Below, one piece after another: positions 53,678 through 62,527 of a DNA stretch of 64,000 nucleotides (position 1 is the stretch's first letter; each line of letters begins with the position of its first letter). A program made the translations under genes and the position numbers. The stretch spans positions 62,001-126,000 of the forward strand of contig CALAJV010000010.1 of NCBI GenBank assembly GCA_937922805.1, read 5' to 3'. Under the pieces are notes generated by a model. The model was given only the letters and a program-made list of their open reading frames with translations, ran no database searches and was not told the DNA's origin. The DNA comes from an uncultured Acidimicrobiales bacterium (GTDB lineage Bacteria > Actinomycetota > Acidimicrobiia > Acidimicrobiales > SZUA-35).

Positions 53678-55993
53678 ATGGTTGATACTCCGGCGTCGCA
53701 AGAATCGATGAGCTTCGATCCGATCTCTAACGACGTTCCACAACGTCGAGCTGATGGGCCGATGATTCTTGAGGGTTTAAATCCGTCGCAGCTAGATGCA
53801 GTGACTCACAGCAATGGCCCGTTGCTTGTTGTTGCTGGGGCTGGGTCAGGAAAAACCAGAGTATTGACCCGTCGGATTGCTTGGCTTATTGACCAGGGGG
53901 CGTCGCCATTTGAAATCATGGCCATCACCTTTACTAACAAGGCTGCCGATGAGATGAAGCATCGGGTATCGGAACTCGTTGGGCCAGTAGCGGCGAAGAT
54001 GTGGGTTAGTACCTTTCACTCTGCCTGCGTCCGAATCCTGCGCCGCGAGGCAGCAGTTCTGAACTTTCCGACCAATTTCACTATTTACGATCAGGCCGAT
54101 GCGGTTCGATTGACCGGGTACATCATTCGAGATTTGGGCCTGGACCCAAAGCGGTTTCAACCACGAGCGATTCACTCGACAATCAGCTCGGCCAAGAACG
54201 AAGGATTGACCGCATCCCAGTATCAAGAGCGAGTTTCTTCCCCGATTGAGAAGAAGGCTTCGGAGATCTACGTCGAGTATCAGGCTCGCTTGCTTAAAGC
54301 GGCAGCAATGGACTTCGATGATCTGCTGCTAAATGCGGTTCAGGTCTTCAAGAAGTCACCCGAAACGTTGAGCGGCTACCAACGCCGTTTCAAACATTTG
54401 TTGGTCGATGAATATCAAGACACCAACGCAGTCCAAAACGAGCTGGTTGTTCGACTTGCCGATGATCATCGACAAGTTACCGTAGTCGGTGACTCTGATC
54501 AGTCGGTTTATCGGTTTCGAGGGGCCGATATCCGCAATATCAACCAATTCGAACAAGCCTTTCCCGACACCACCACGGTGTTGTTGGAGCAGAACTATCG
54601 GTCGACGCAGACTATTCTCGATGCCGCTAACGCTGTCATCGCCAACAACTTTGGTCGCAAGCCCAAGTCGTTGTGGACCGATGAGGGTAAGGGCGACAAA
54701 ATCCTTCGCTTCCATGCCGACGATGAAACTGACGAGAGTCAGTTCGTAGCGTCCGAATTGGCCCAGTTGCACGCTGCCGGTGAATATCGATGGGACGACA
54801 TGGCGGTGTTTTACAGAACCAACGCCCAATCTCGGGCCTTGGAAGAGCACCTAATGCGGGTCGGGATCCCCTACAAGGTCGTTGGCGGAACGAGATTTTA
54901 TGATCGGAAGGAAATCAAGGATGCGGTCGCCTACCTGAAGGCGGCGTCGAATCCCTCGGACGAGATTTCGATCAAGAGGATTGTCAACGTTCCAAAGCGA
55001 GGCATCGGCGACACCACCATCGCAAAGCTGGATTCCTACGCCCGAATCAACGGTATGAGTTTCTTCGAGGCACTGCAGCGAGCCGACGAGGCTGGGGTGG
55101 CAGGCAAAGCTATCAAGGGAATTGCGTCGTTCCTTGAGCTCATCGGCGGATTCACCGCTGAACTCGAAAGTGGCCCCGGAACGGCGCTCGAAACCATACT
55201 GCGCGATACCGGATACGTGGCAGAACTAGAAGACCAGCGTTCAATCGAAGCAGAAAGTCGGCTCGAGAACTTGCAAGAGCTGGTTGGGGTCGCCCAACAG
55301 TTTGAAGCTGTAGATGAATTCTTGGAGCAAGTGAGCTTGGTTAGCGAGAGCGATGGCAACGCCGATGACGATTCGTCGGTAGTGCTTATGACGCTGCATG
55401 CGGCCAAAGGGCTCGAGTTCCCTGTCGTGGTCATCCTTGGTATGGAAGACGGCGTGTTCCCTCATATTAGGTCGATGACCGATCCCGACGAGATGGAAGA
55501 AGAGCGTCGGTTAGCCTACGTTGGGATTACCCGAGCTCGGAACCGTCTTTATGTAACCCACGCTTGGGCCCGGATGTTGTTTGGTCAAACGCAATACAAT
55601 CCGCCTAGCCGTTTTCTCGATGAGATTCCAAGTGAACTGATCGAAGAAGCCAACGGAAGCCGCGGTACTAAGCGCCGGTCGACGTCATCAAACTTTGGAT
55701 CGAGCGGTACAGCTCGCAGCTTCGGTGGCCGTGACCGTGTTGTCGATACCGCGTTGAAGCCATCGGCACAAGGAATGGGTACTCACAGCCGGATGCCAGC
55801 CGGCCCGCAGAATTCCGGGGCGGGCGAGCTCGGTCTCAAGGTTGGAGATGACGTGGCTCATCGGAAGTGGGGAGACGGAGTCATCCTTGACATGCAAGGC
55901 ACTGGCGACAAAACAGAGGTAGTAGTCAATTTTTCGACTGTCGGTCAAAAAACGTTGTTGCTGGCGTGGGCTCCCTTAGAGCGAGTCGGTTAA
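53678..55993 (+). CDS. pcrA: ATP-dependent DNA helicase PcrA/UvrD
   Basis: A 771-residue superfamily 1A helicase acting in replication and repair. Motif I is VVAGAGSGKTRVLTRRI, Ia ITFTNKAADEMKHR, II VDEYQDTN, III GDSDQSVYRFRGA, IV NYRSTQ, V MTLHAAKGLEFPVV and VI RRLAYVGITRARNRLYV, all intact. The C-terminal linker (Ser/Arg/Gly-rich) and Tudor-like tail VGDDVAHRKWGDGVILDMQG match Gram-positive PcrA. The ATG at 53678 (MVDTPASQ) is preferred over the upstream TTG at 53636; it follows TAGGGT by 7 nt. The N-terminal 35 residues before ILEGLNPSQL are variable in the family. Confidence 0.96.
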   Translation: MVDTPASQESMSFDPISNDVPQRRADGPMILEGLNPSQLDAVTHSNGPLLVVAGAGSGKTRVLTRRIAWLIDQGASPFEIMAITFTNKAADEMKHRVSELVGPVAAKMWVSTFHSACVRILRREAAVLNFPTNFTIYDQADAVRLTGYIIRDLGLDPKRFQPRAIHSTISSAKNEGLTASQYQERVSSPIEKKASEIYVEYQARLLKAAAMDFDDLLLNAVQVFKKSPETLSGYQRRFKHLLVDEYQDTNAVQNELVVRLADDHRQVTVVGDSDQSVYRFRGADIRNINQFEQAFPDTTTVLLEQNYRSTQTILDAANAVIANNFGRKPKSLWTDEGKGDKILRFHADDETDESQFVASELAQLHAAGEYRWDDMAVFYRTNAQSRALEEHLMRVGIPYKVVGGTRFYDRKEIKDAVAYLKAASNPSDEISIKRIVNVPKRGIGDTTIAKLDSYARINGMSFFEALQRADEAGVAGKAIKGIASFLELIGGFTAELESGPGTALETILRDTGYVAELEDQRSIEAESRLENLQELVGVAQQFEAVDEFLEQVSLVSESDGNADDDSSVVLMTLHAAKGLEFPVVVILGMEDGVFPHIRSMTDPDEMEEERRLAYVGITRARNRLYVTHAWARMLFGQTQYNPPSRFLDEIPSELIEEANGSRGTKRRSTSSNFGSSGTARSFGGRDRVVDTALKPSAQGMGTHSRMPAGPQNSGAGELGLKVGDDVAHRKWGDGVILDMQGTGDKTEVVVNFSTVGQKTLLLAWAPLERVG

Positions 55994-56203
55994 GACCTAT
56001 CTCAACTATCGATTGCGGGTGATCGATGGCGTCGGTCACAGCTGGGCCGAAACCGGGCTGATTCAATGCCGGTTTGCCTGTTTTGGTATTTCACCAATAC
56101 GTCAACACTGGGTAAATATTGCTCCGGAACCGTGTCGCGACGACCCTTCTTGGTCTTGTTGCCGCTAGATTTTCGTTGTTCAACCAATTTGGAGGAGAGA
56201 CCA

Positions 56204-57364
56204 ATGAGTAAGTCACTAGCGAAGTTTCTGGCGCTTCTTGCTGCCGGCGCTTTGTTGCTAGCAGCGTGCGGCTCTGGCGACACCGAGACAGAAGATGCAT
56301 CCGATGACGAATCAACCGAAGCGTCAGACGAAAGTTCTGAAGAATCAGACGAAGACCATTCCGATGATGACGCCATGGAAGATGACGCCATGGAAGATGA
56401 CGCCATGGAAGACGGGACCGACGGCGCATGCGCTGACGAAGAGGTTCTGTGTGTCGGGCTCGTAACCGACGTCGGCAAGGTCGATGACAAGAGCTTTAAC
56501 CAATCAGCTTGGGCTGGCGTTCAGCAACTTGAAGCTGACATGGGAGCCAAGGTTGATTTCATCGAGACCCAAGACTCGACCGACTATGCCACCAACATCG
56601 GTAGCTTCCTCGATCAAGACTATGACGTCGTGGTAACCGTTGGCTTCGCCCTCGGTGAAGCTACGTTGGCTGCTGCTGCTGAGAATCCTGACACCTACTT
56701 CGTTGGTGTCGATCAGTTCCAGGGCGAAGAAGTTGCAAACGTTGCCGGCTTGATCTTTCCTGAAGACCAAGCTGGTTTCTTGGCTGGCGCCTTGGCCGGA
56801 CTCGTGACCGAGACTGACGTTGTAGCTCAGGTTCTTGGAACCGACCTCGTTCCACCAGTTGTTGCCTTCAAGGAAGGTTTTGAGGGTGGCGTTGCTTACT
56901 CGAACCCGGATGCTGAAGTTATCTCCACCTACCACCCAGGTGGCCTCGACGTCGCTTTCGGTGACCCGGACTGGGGCGCCAGCACTGCCCGTCAGGCAAT
57001 CGACAACAACGCTGACGTGATCTTTGGCGCTGGCGGCTCAACCGGCAACGGTGCGTTGGCTGAAGTTGCTAAAGAGGGCGGCGATGCCTTCTGTATCGGT
57101 GTTGATACCGACCAATGGGAAACCGTTCCTGAAGCTCAGCCTTGCCTGATCACGAGCGCTATGAAGCTCATCACTCCAGGCGTTGTTGACATCGTGGCTG
57201 CTCAACAAGCTGGTGACGCTCCTACTGGTAACTATGTGGGCGACGTTGGCCTTGCCGACTACCACGACTTCGGCGACGTGATCGACGCTGACGTTCAGGC
57301 TCAAATTGCTGAACTTACTCCACAGGTTCTCGCTGGTGATGTTCCAACTGGCTATGCGCCTTAA
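56204..57364 (+). CDS. BMP-family nucleoside-binding lipoprotein
   Basis: A 386-residue substrate-binding lipoprotein of the BMP/PnrA family, which binds purine nucleosides or related compounds. The signal peptide MSKSLAKFLALLAAGALLLAAC ends at the lipobox cysteine C22. An acidic linker with three exact DDAME repeats spans about 30-72. The ligand domain begins VLCVGLVTDVGKVDDKSFNQSAWAGVQQ, typical of BMP proteins, with DVIFGAGGSTGNGALAEV and GVDTDQW. The ATG has GGAGGAGAG 6-14 nt upstream. It is the first of four transporter genes. Confidence 0.92.
   Translation: MSKSLAKFLALLAAGALLLAACGSGDTETEDASDDESTEASDESSEESDEDHSDDDAMEDDAMEDDAMEDGTDGACADEEVLCVGLVTDVGKVDDKSFNQSAWAGVQQLEADMGAKVDFIETQDSTDYATNIGSFLDQDYDVVVTVGFALGEATLAAAAENPDTYFVGVDQFQGEEVANVAGLIFPEDQAGFLAGALAGLVTETDVVAQVLGTDLVPPVVAFKEGFEGGVAYSNPDAEVISTYHPGGLDVAFGDPDWGASTARQAIDNNADVIFGAGGSTGNGALAEVAKEGGDAFCIGVDTDQWETVPEAQPCLITSAMKLITPGVVDIVAAQQAGDAPTGNYVGDVGLADYHDFGDVIDADVQAQIAELTPQVLAGDVPTGYAP
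56366..56410 (+). repeat. Three exact 15-bp tandem repeats
   Basis: GATGACGCCATGGAA occurs three times in a row without change, encoding DDAME units in the linker after the lipidation site. Identity at DNA level shows that the copies are recent. Confidence 0.95.
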
Positions 57365-57406
57365 GTAGTTGATAGTCGCCCAGCGAGCGTTAGCTCATGG
57401 GTGAGT

Positions 57407-57482
57407 AGTCAAGATGACACATTTGTTATCATCTTGACTGACATTTTGTAGATTTCGGTGCCCGGGCTAGTCTCGGGCACCG
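57407..57482 (+). terminator. Two hairpins between the binding protein and permease genes
   Basis: AGTCAAGATGA (57407-57417) pairs perfectly with TCATCTTGACT (57429-57439). CGGTGCCCG (57456-57464) pairs perfectly with CGGGCACCG (57474-57482) and is followed closely by TTTT. As in many ABC operons they probably reduce read-through so that more binding protein than permease is made. A run of eight G bases lies just downstream (57493-57500). Confidence 0.7.
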
Positions 57483-57512
57483 AGTCACTTTTGGGGGGGG
57501 ACCGTTTCTCTG

Positions 57513-58592
57513 ATGGGCAATGTGCGTGGCCTTAGCTGGCAACAACTCGTTACGCCTTTAGCGGCTGTGATCTTCGGCCTTATAGCAGGAGGCTTTCTAA
57601 TTTGGCTCTCCGGCGATAACCCACTGGTGGCTTACGGCGGAATGCTCGAAGGCTCAATGGGTAGTTCGGATGCCTTTGGGCGATCTCTAGAAAAAGCCAC
57701 GCCACTGGTGCTCGGTGGCCTGGCGGTTGCGTTCGCTTTTAAGGCCGGTCTGTTCAATATTGGGGGCCAGGGCCAGCTCCTACTTGGCGCTGCTTTTTCA
57801 GCTTGGATTGGATATCGGTTCGCGTTGCCAGCCATTGTGCACATACCTCTTGCTCTGCTAGTTGGCGGTTTGGTCGCCAGTACGCTTGGCGCGTTGGCTG
57901 GTCTGTTGAAAGCGACAAGGGGAACTCATGAGGTAATCAGCACTATCATGCTCAATTTCGTCGCCGCGAACTTCACCGAATGGCTAGTTAGCCGAGATGG
58001 GCCATGGAACGACCCTGACGGTGGTGCGCTAGCTCGTACTCCTGCCATCTTGCCCAGTGCTGAATTTCCTAGGATCAATGGTCTTCCGAGCGGCTTTTTG
58101 GTTGCTGTACTAGCCGCAGTTGTTGTCTGGTGGATCGTTCGGCGCTCAACTCTCGGTTTCGAAGTGCTGACTGTTGGCGCAAACTCTAAGGCGGCAACCT
58201 ACGCAGGCATCGGGGTTACCAAAATAACTATTGTCGCCATGGCCATCAGCGCTATGTTGGCCGGTCTCGGTGGTGCAATTCAGACCCAAGGGGTCATCGG
58301 TCGGTTCGAACCGGGTTTCAACGCTGGGCTAGGCTTCGACGGGATTACTATCGCCCTACTGGCTCGCACAAACGCGCTGGCGGTGATCCCGGCCGCACTG
58401 CTGATCGGAGCGATGGATGCCGGTTCCACCTTGATGCAGTCCAGAACTGATGTAGAGCCTGAAGTGATCAGCGTTATTCAAGCATTCATTCTCTTCTTCG
58501 TCGCAGCTCCGACGATCGTTCGTTGGGTCATCCGGACCCGGGCCGAAGCCGATACCGGAATCGATCTAGCCACCGGCTGGGGTGCATCGTAG
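57513..58592 (+). CDS. Nucleoside-type ABC transporter permease 1
   Basis: A 359-residue membrane permease of the BPD_transp_2 family (YufP/NupB-like). About ten helices are seen; FKAGLFNIGGQGQLLLGA and NAKAATYAGIGV-type segments (here VGANSKAATYAGIGVTK) are characteristic. It begins 148 bp after the binding-protein gene, behind two hairpins. With the next gene it forms the heterodimeric transmembrane channel. Confidence 0.9.
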   Translation: MGNVRGLSWQQLVTPLAAVIFGLIAGGFLIWLSGDNPLVAYGGMLEGSMGSSDAFGRSLEKATPLVLGGLAVAFAFKAGLFNIGGQGQLLLGAAFSAWIGYRFALPAIVHIPLALLVGGLVASTLGALAGLLKATRGTHEVISTIMLNFVAANFTEWLVSRDGPWNDPDGGALARTPAILPSAEFPRINGLPSGFLVAVLAAVVVWWIVRRSTLGFEVLTVGANSKAATYAGIGVTKITIVAMAISAMLAGLGGAIQTQGVIGRFEPGFNAGLGFDGITIALLARTNALAVIPAALLIGAMDAGSTLMQSRTDVEPEVISVIQAFILFFVAAPTIVRWVIRTRAEADTGIDLATGWGAS

Positions 58593-58634
58593 TGGGTTTG
58601 GAGAGGCTGGTAGTTGTGGTTTGGGGTGATGTTT

Positions 58635-59612
58635 ATGAGCGTTAAGTTTGATCCGAAGGCTGTGGGCGTTGTAGTTCTTGTAGCAGTTGCTCTTGGCCTT
58701 GGTTACCTGTGGGATGAAAATCAAACGACAGCGGTAGCCGCTCGAACCGTGCGGGAAGCGTCACCGCTTATCCTCGCCGCGTTGTGCGGGTTGATCGGCG
58801 AGCGGTCTGGAATAATCAACATCGGAATCGAAGGCCAGATGCTAATGGCCGCCTTTTTTGGATTCATGGCGGCCTCGCTAACGAACAACCTTTTCTACGG
58901 TTTGGCTGCCGCTGCGGCCGTAGCCGCTCTAGCAGGACTCTTTTTGGCTTGGACATCAATTCGGCTAAAAATGGATCAGATTATTGCCGGTACGATCATC
59001 AACATCTTCGGCATTGGCGTAACCAGTTTTCTCTATGTCCAGAACCGGACCATGCCGTCGATACCGAACTGGCCGGTTCCGCGGTTAAACGAAATCCCCG
59101 TTCTTGGTTCGGTCTTCTTCGACCATGGGCCCCTTACCTACGCTTCTATCTTGGCGGTCATTGTCGTTCACATAGCTCTGTTCAAAACTCGATGGGGTCT
59201 ACGAACCAGAGCAGTTGGGGAACACCCCGGGGCCGCCGACACGGTCGGTGTGAATGTGTTCTGGCTTCGATACCGAAACTTGGCTATCGCTGGGGTCTTG
59301 GCCGGGCTGTCGGGAATGGCGTTGCTGCAATCAGCGAGCGCTTTTCAGCGAGGAATGACTAATGGCAAAGGGTTTATTGCCTTGGCCGTCATGATCTTTG
59401 GCCGGTACCGTCCGGTTGGCGTTCTTGGCGCTGCCTTGTTGTTTGGTTTTTTCCAGGGGTTACAATCTCAGCTCCAATTCAAACAAGCGCTCGACATTCC
59501 ACCTCAGTTCTTCGGGATGATCCCGTTCGTTCTTACCATTGCCGTTCTGGCTATCGCAGGCCTGTCGGTCCGCCCGCCGGCTGCTGCCGGCCAGGTTTAC
59601 GAGACGGAGTAG
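58635..59612 (+). CDS. Nucleoside-type ABC transporter permease 2
   Basis: A 325-residue permease of the same family (YufQ/NupC-like). GLIGERSGIINIGIEGQMLMAAF and GEHPGAADTVGVNVFWLRYRN are the family marks. The ATG at 58635 (MSVKFDPKAV) is preferred over the GTG-started frame at 58614. The gene lies 42 bp after permease 1 and 4 bp before the ATPase, so the three are co-transcribed. Confidence 0.9.
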   Translation: MSVKFDPKAVGVVVLVAVALGLGYLWDENQTTAVAARTVREASPLILAALCGLIGERSGIINIGIEGQMLMAAFFGFMAASLTNNLFYGLAAAAAVAALAGLFLAWTSIRLKMDQIIAGTIINIFGIGVTSFLYVQNRTMPSIPNWPVPRLNEIPVLGSVFFDHGPLTYASILAVIVVHIALFKTRWGLRTRAVGEHPGAADTVGVNVFWLRYRNLAIAGVLAGLSGMALLQSASAFQRGMTNGKGFIALAVMIFGRYRPVGVLGAALLFGFFQGLQSQLQFKQALDIPPQFFGMIPFVLTIAVLAIAGLSVRPPAAAGQVYETE

Positions 59613-59616
59613 GGAA

Positions 59617-61125
59617 GTGGCTGAATTTCTCTTAGAAGCCCGTGGACTGACGAAACGTTTTCCCGGCGTTATCGCCAATGACAATGTCACCATGTCGCTC
59701 AAGGCTGGTGAGATTCTTGGGTTGCTCGGTGAAAATGGGGCCGGTAAATCGACACTGGTCAAGATGCTCTTCGGTATTCATCAACCGGATGAGGGCAAAA
59801 TTCTGCTCAGAGGTGAGGAGATAACAGCCGACGGTCCCGGCGAGGCTATTGGCCGCGGCATTGGCATGGTTCATCAGCACTTCCAGCTAGTACCGACCTT
59901 GACAGTGGCAGAAAATATTATCCTCGGGGCCGAAACTACTCAGGCCGGATTCCTCAACCGGAGTAAAGCCGAGGAGCGGGTAGCGGAGCTTTCCCATCGG
60001 TACGGCTTAATCGTCGAACCGGGAGACATTGTCGGCGAGCTACCGGTTGGCATTCAACAACGAGTCGAAATTCTGAAAGCGCTGTACCGAGGAGCTGAGT
60101 TACTCATTCTGGATGAGCCAACTGCAGTGTTAACCCCGCAAGAGACTGATGAACTCCTTACAATTTTGCGGGGCCTAGCCGCAGATGGCGTCGGGATTAT
60201 CTTCATCACCCACAAACTTCGCGAAGTGCTTGAGGTAACCGATCGAGTCACCGTGCTTCGAAGAGGAAAGACAGTCGGAACAATGGTCACCTCCGAGGCA
60301 ACCACCGAGTCTTTGGCCGAACTAATGGTCGGGCGAGCGGTGGTGCTGCGCGTCGACAAGGCCGAGAATGAGCCGGGCGAGGTTGTTCTAACTGTCGATG
60401 AACTCAAAGTGCGCGACGATCGTAAGCAGCTTTCTGTTGACGGGGCAACGTTTGAAGTTCGAGCAGGAGAAATCGTTGGTATAGCCGGGGTTGAGGGCAA
60501 CGGTCAGCGCGAGCTGGTCGAAGCCATTACCGGGATCCGATCGATCGCCAGCGGCCAAGCCGTCATCGCTGGAGTTCGGGTCTCGGCGAAACCACGATCG
60601 GTTCGCCAACTTGGGGTTGCGTACATTCCGGAGGATCGGGAGCGAGACGGCTTAGTCGGCACGTACTCGATTGCCGACAATATGGTGCTTGCCTCCTACA
60701 ACCAGGAGCCCTACGCAAAACGGGGCTTGCGGCGCTTTGAGGCCATTGCCGAAAATGCGACCAAGCTCGTCGAAAGGTTTGACGTTCGTACTCCCGATAT
60801 TGACACCTCGGTCAAGTCTCTCTCTGGCGGCAACAAACAAAAAGTGATCGTAGCCCGCGAGCTGAGTGAAGAAAAGAAGCTGGTCATTGCATCACAGCCA
60901 ACTCGAGGTGTTGATGTTGGTTCAATCGAATTTATCCATAATCAACTAATTGCAGCCCGGGACAGAGGGGCAGCCGTTCTCGTTGTCTCAGCTGAACTAG
61001 ATGAAATCTTCAGCCTGTCGGATCGGATCGCCGTGATTTACGAGGGTAAGATCGCTGCCGTTCTCGATCCGGACAGCACCACCCGCGAAGAGATTGGTTT
61101 GTTGATGGCTGGCGAGAAGATCTGA
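59617..61125 (+). CDS. Nucleoside-type ABC transporter ATPase (double NBD)
   Basis: A 502-residue fusion of two nucleotide-binding domains, as in RbsA/NupA/YufO. NBD1 has an intact Walker A, LLGENGAGKSTLVKML, and ELLILDEPTAVLTP Walker B. NBD2 has the degenerate GVEGNGQRELVEAI and signature LSGGNKQKVIVAREL. The GTG at 59617 is taken as start, 4 bp after the permease stop with AGGGAA close upstream; the longer frame from 59539 would run through the permease gene. The order (binding protein, permease, permease, ATPase) differs from Bacillus yufNOPQ. Confidence 0.9.
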   Translation: MAEFLLEARGLTKRFPGVIANDNVTMSLKAGEILGLLGENGAGKSTLVKMLFGIHQPDEGKILLRGEEITADGPGEAIGRGIGMVHQHFQLVPTLTVAENIILGAETTQAGFLNRSKAEERVAELSHRYGLIVEPGDIVGELPVGIQQRVEILKALYRGAELLILDEPTAVLTPQETDELLTILRGLAADGVGIIFITHKLREVLEVTDRVTVLRRGKTVGTMVTSEATTESLAELMVGRAVVLRVDKAENEPGEVVLTVDELKVRDDRKQLSVDGATFEVRAGEIVGIAGVEGNGQRELVEAITGIRSIASGQAVIAGVRVSAKPRSVRQLGVAYIPEDRERDGLVGTYSIADNMVLASYNQEPYAKRGLRRFEAIAENATKLVERFDVRTPDIDTSVKSLSGGNKQKVIVARELSEEKKLVIASQPTRGVDVGSIEFIHNQLIAARDRGAAVLVVSAELDEIFSLSDRIAVIYEGKIAAVLDPDSTTREEIGLLMAGEKI

Positions 61126-61188
61126 TCGCAACTCGGCGAATCGTACGGCCTGGACAAGTCTGTTCGGACGTTCTCTTGGTCGGGATGC

Positions 61189-62460
61189 TCAGTCAAGCCA
61201 CCGGTCGACGGTGTCTTGTTGGTCTGGGTTCATTGCGTCAAGCTCGATCCCGTTAGCAGCCAACTTGGCCGCCGCTATTGCATGATCGAGCTCTTCAGGA
61301 ATGACATGAACCCCTGGTTCGTAGTCGTGAGTGGCGAGCCGGTGACAGCCGAGGCCTTGTACCGCGAATGAGAGGTCCATGATCTCTATTGGATGGCCGA
61401 GGCCCCCGGCGATGTTCACCAACGCTCCATTTGCTAGAACGAAAAGGTCCTTTTCATCGTCCCACCGGTACTTTTCAATACCTTCTCGAACTACCCGATG
61501 AGAGGTTGATTCCCGGTCCAGTGACTCAACGTCTACTTCAAGGTCATGGTGGCCAGCGTTAGCAAGAATTGCGCCGTCTTTTAGAAGTGGAAAGTGGCGA
61601 GACGTTATGGCTCGTAGTCCGCCGGTGGCGGTGATTACAAAGTCGGCTGCGGGTAGCGCTTCTTCTGTCTTGGCCACCTCGTGGCCGTCCATGTAGGCCT
61701 CAAGCGCTTTGACTGGGTTTACTTCAACAATAATCGGACGGCCAGCCATGGCTCGAATGTAGGTAGCGAGGCCCCGGCCAACCCAGCCGTAGCCGATGAT
61801 GGCAACCTGTTTTCCTGGGAGCAGCATGTTGGTTAAGTTCAAGATGGCCTGGACGGTTGATTGACCAGTTCCGTATCGGTTGTCGAACAGGTGCTTGCAT
61901 TGAGCATCATTTGCGGCCAGCGCAGCGAACGGCAACCGATCAGCAGCTTCCAGTGATCGCAACCGAGCCACTCCTGTCGTCGTTTGCTCCGTTACCCCTT
62001 TGAGTTTGGCGAACAGATCGGGGCGATGTTGAGCCATTCGGACGGTTAGTTCGGCACCGTCATCAATTATGTAGTCGGGGCCGGTATCAGCAACGCTGAG
62101 GAGATCTTTCTCCCACGCTTCGTACCCGCTGTTCCTGGTTGAGTGCACTTCAATGTCTCGCTCTACTAGAGCGGCGGCGATCTCGTCACGGGTCGAGAAC
62201 GGGTTACTACCAGCGGCGACTACTTCTGCTCCGGCATCGGCTAGGACCGTGGCCAAGAAGGCCGTCTTTGCCTCCAAGTGAACTACTAAGGCCACTCGTT
62301 TTCCAGCCAGAGCACCGTCTGATAGTTGTTGTCGTACAAAGCCATCGACGACCGGCGAGTGTTGTTGGGCCCAGTCAATAGCTTGCTGCCCGATTGGGGC
62401 TAGAGACAGATCAGCGATAGACGATCGCTCAGAAGCAGAACTAGAAGCAGAACCAGGCAT
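61189..62460 (-). CDS. ahcY: S-adenosylhomocysteine hydrolase family enzyme, short type
   Basis: A 423-residue NAD-dependent hydrolase that splits S-adenosylhomocysteine (or S-inosylhomocysteine) after methylation. GVTEQTTTGVARLR and FDNRYGTGQSTVQAI are substrate-site blocks; the Rossmann motif is IGYGWVGRGLATYIRAM. The WVGRG form (instead of DVGKG) and the lack of the C-terminal KPxHYRY tail resemble archaeal-type and S-inosylhomocysteine hydrolases. The ATG at 62460 is preferred over TTG 62478. It is divergent from the FucA-like gene, with a CTTAGC-CAAC-GCTAAG inverted repeat (62470-62485) between them. Confidence 0.88.
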   Translation of the reverse strand: MPGSASSSASERSSIADLSLAPIGQQAIDWAQQHSPVVDGFVRQQLSDGALAGKRVALVVHLEAKTAFLATVLADAGAEVVAAGSNPFSTRDEIAAALVERDIEVHSTRNSGYEAWEKDLLSVADTGPDYIIDDGAELTVRMAQHRPDLFAKLKGVTEQTTTGVARLRSLEAADRLPFAALAANDAQCKHLFDNRYGTGQSTVQAILNLTNMLLPGKQVAIIGYGWVGRGLATYIRAMAGRPIIVEVNPVKALEAYMDGHEVAKTEEALPAADFVITATGGLRAITSRHFPLLKDGAILANAGHHDLEVDVESLDRESTSHRVVREGIEKYRWDDEKDLFVLANGALVNIAGGLGHPIEIMDLSFAVQGLGCHRLATHDYEPGVHVIPEELDHAIAAAKLAANGIELDAMNPDQQDTVDRWLD

Positions 62461-62469
62461 AGAGAGGAT

Positions 62470-62520
62470 CTTAGCCAACGCTAAGGTCTAAGCCCCGACT
62501 GAATCGGTTTGCCCTACACT
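62470..62520. promoter_or_regulatory. Divergent promoter region, ahcY / aldolase
   Basis: Only 67 bp separate the two divergent starts. CTTAGC-CAAC-GCTAAG (62470-62485) is a perfect short palindrome. TACACT (62515-62520) lies 7 nt before the aldolase GTG and is its probable -10 box. A single regulator at the palindrome could control both genes, but no known binding site is matched. Confidence 0.4.
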
Positions 62521-62527
62521 GCTGAGC

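Noticed and set aside
55994..56203. Purine riboswitch before the BMP nucleoside transporter operon
   Set aside because: The leader lacks the conserved three-way junction pieces (TATA and ATAATATGG type sequences); nothing beyond small inverted repeats is visible.
56002..56490. Minus-strand Ser-rich ORF opposite the BMP lipoprotein start
   Set aside because: Its Ser/Met repeats come from the complement of the acidic DDAME linker; there is no ribosome site or homology.
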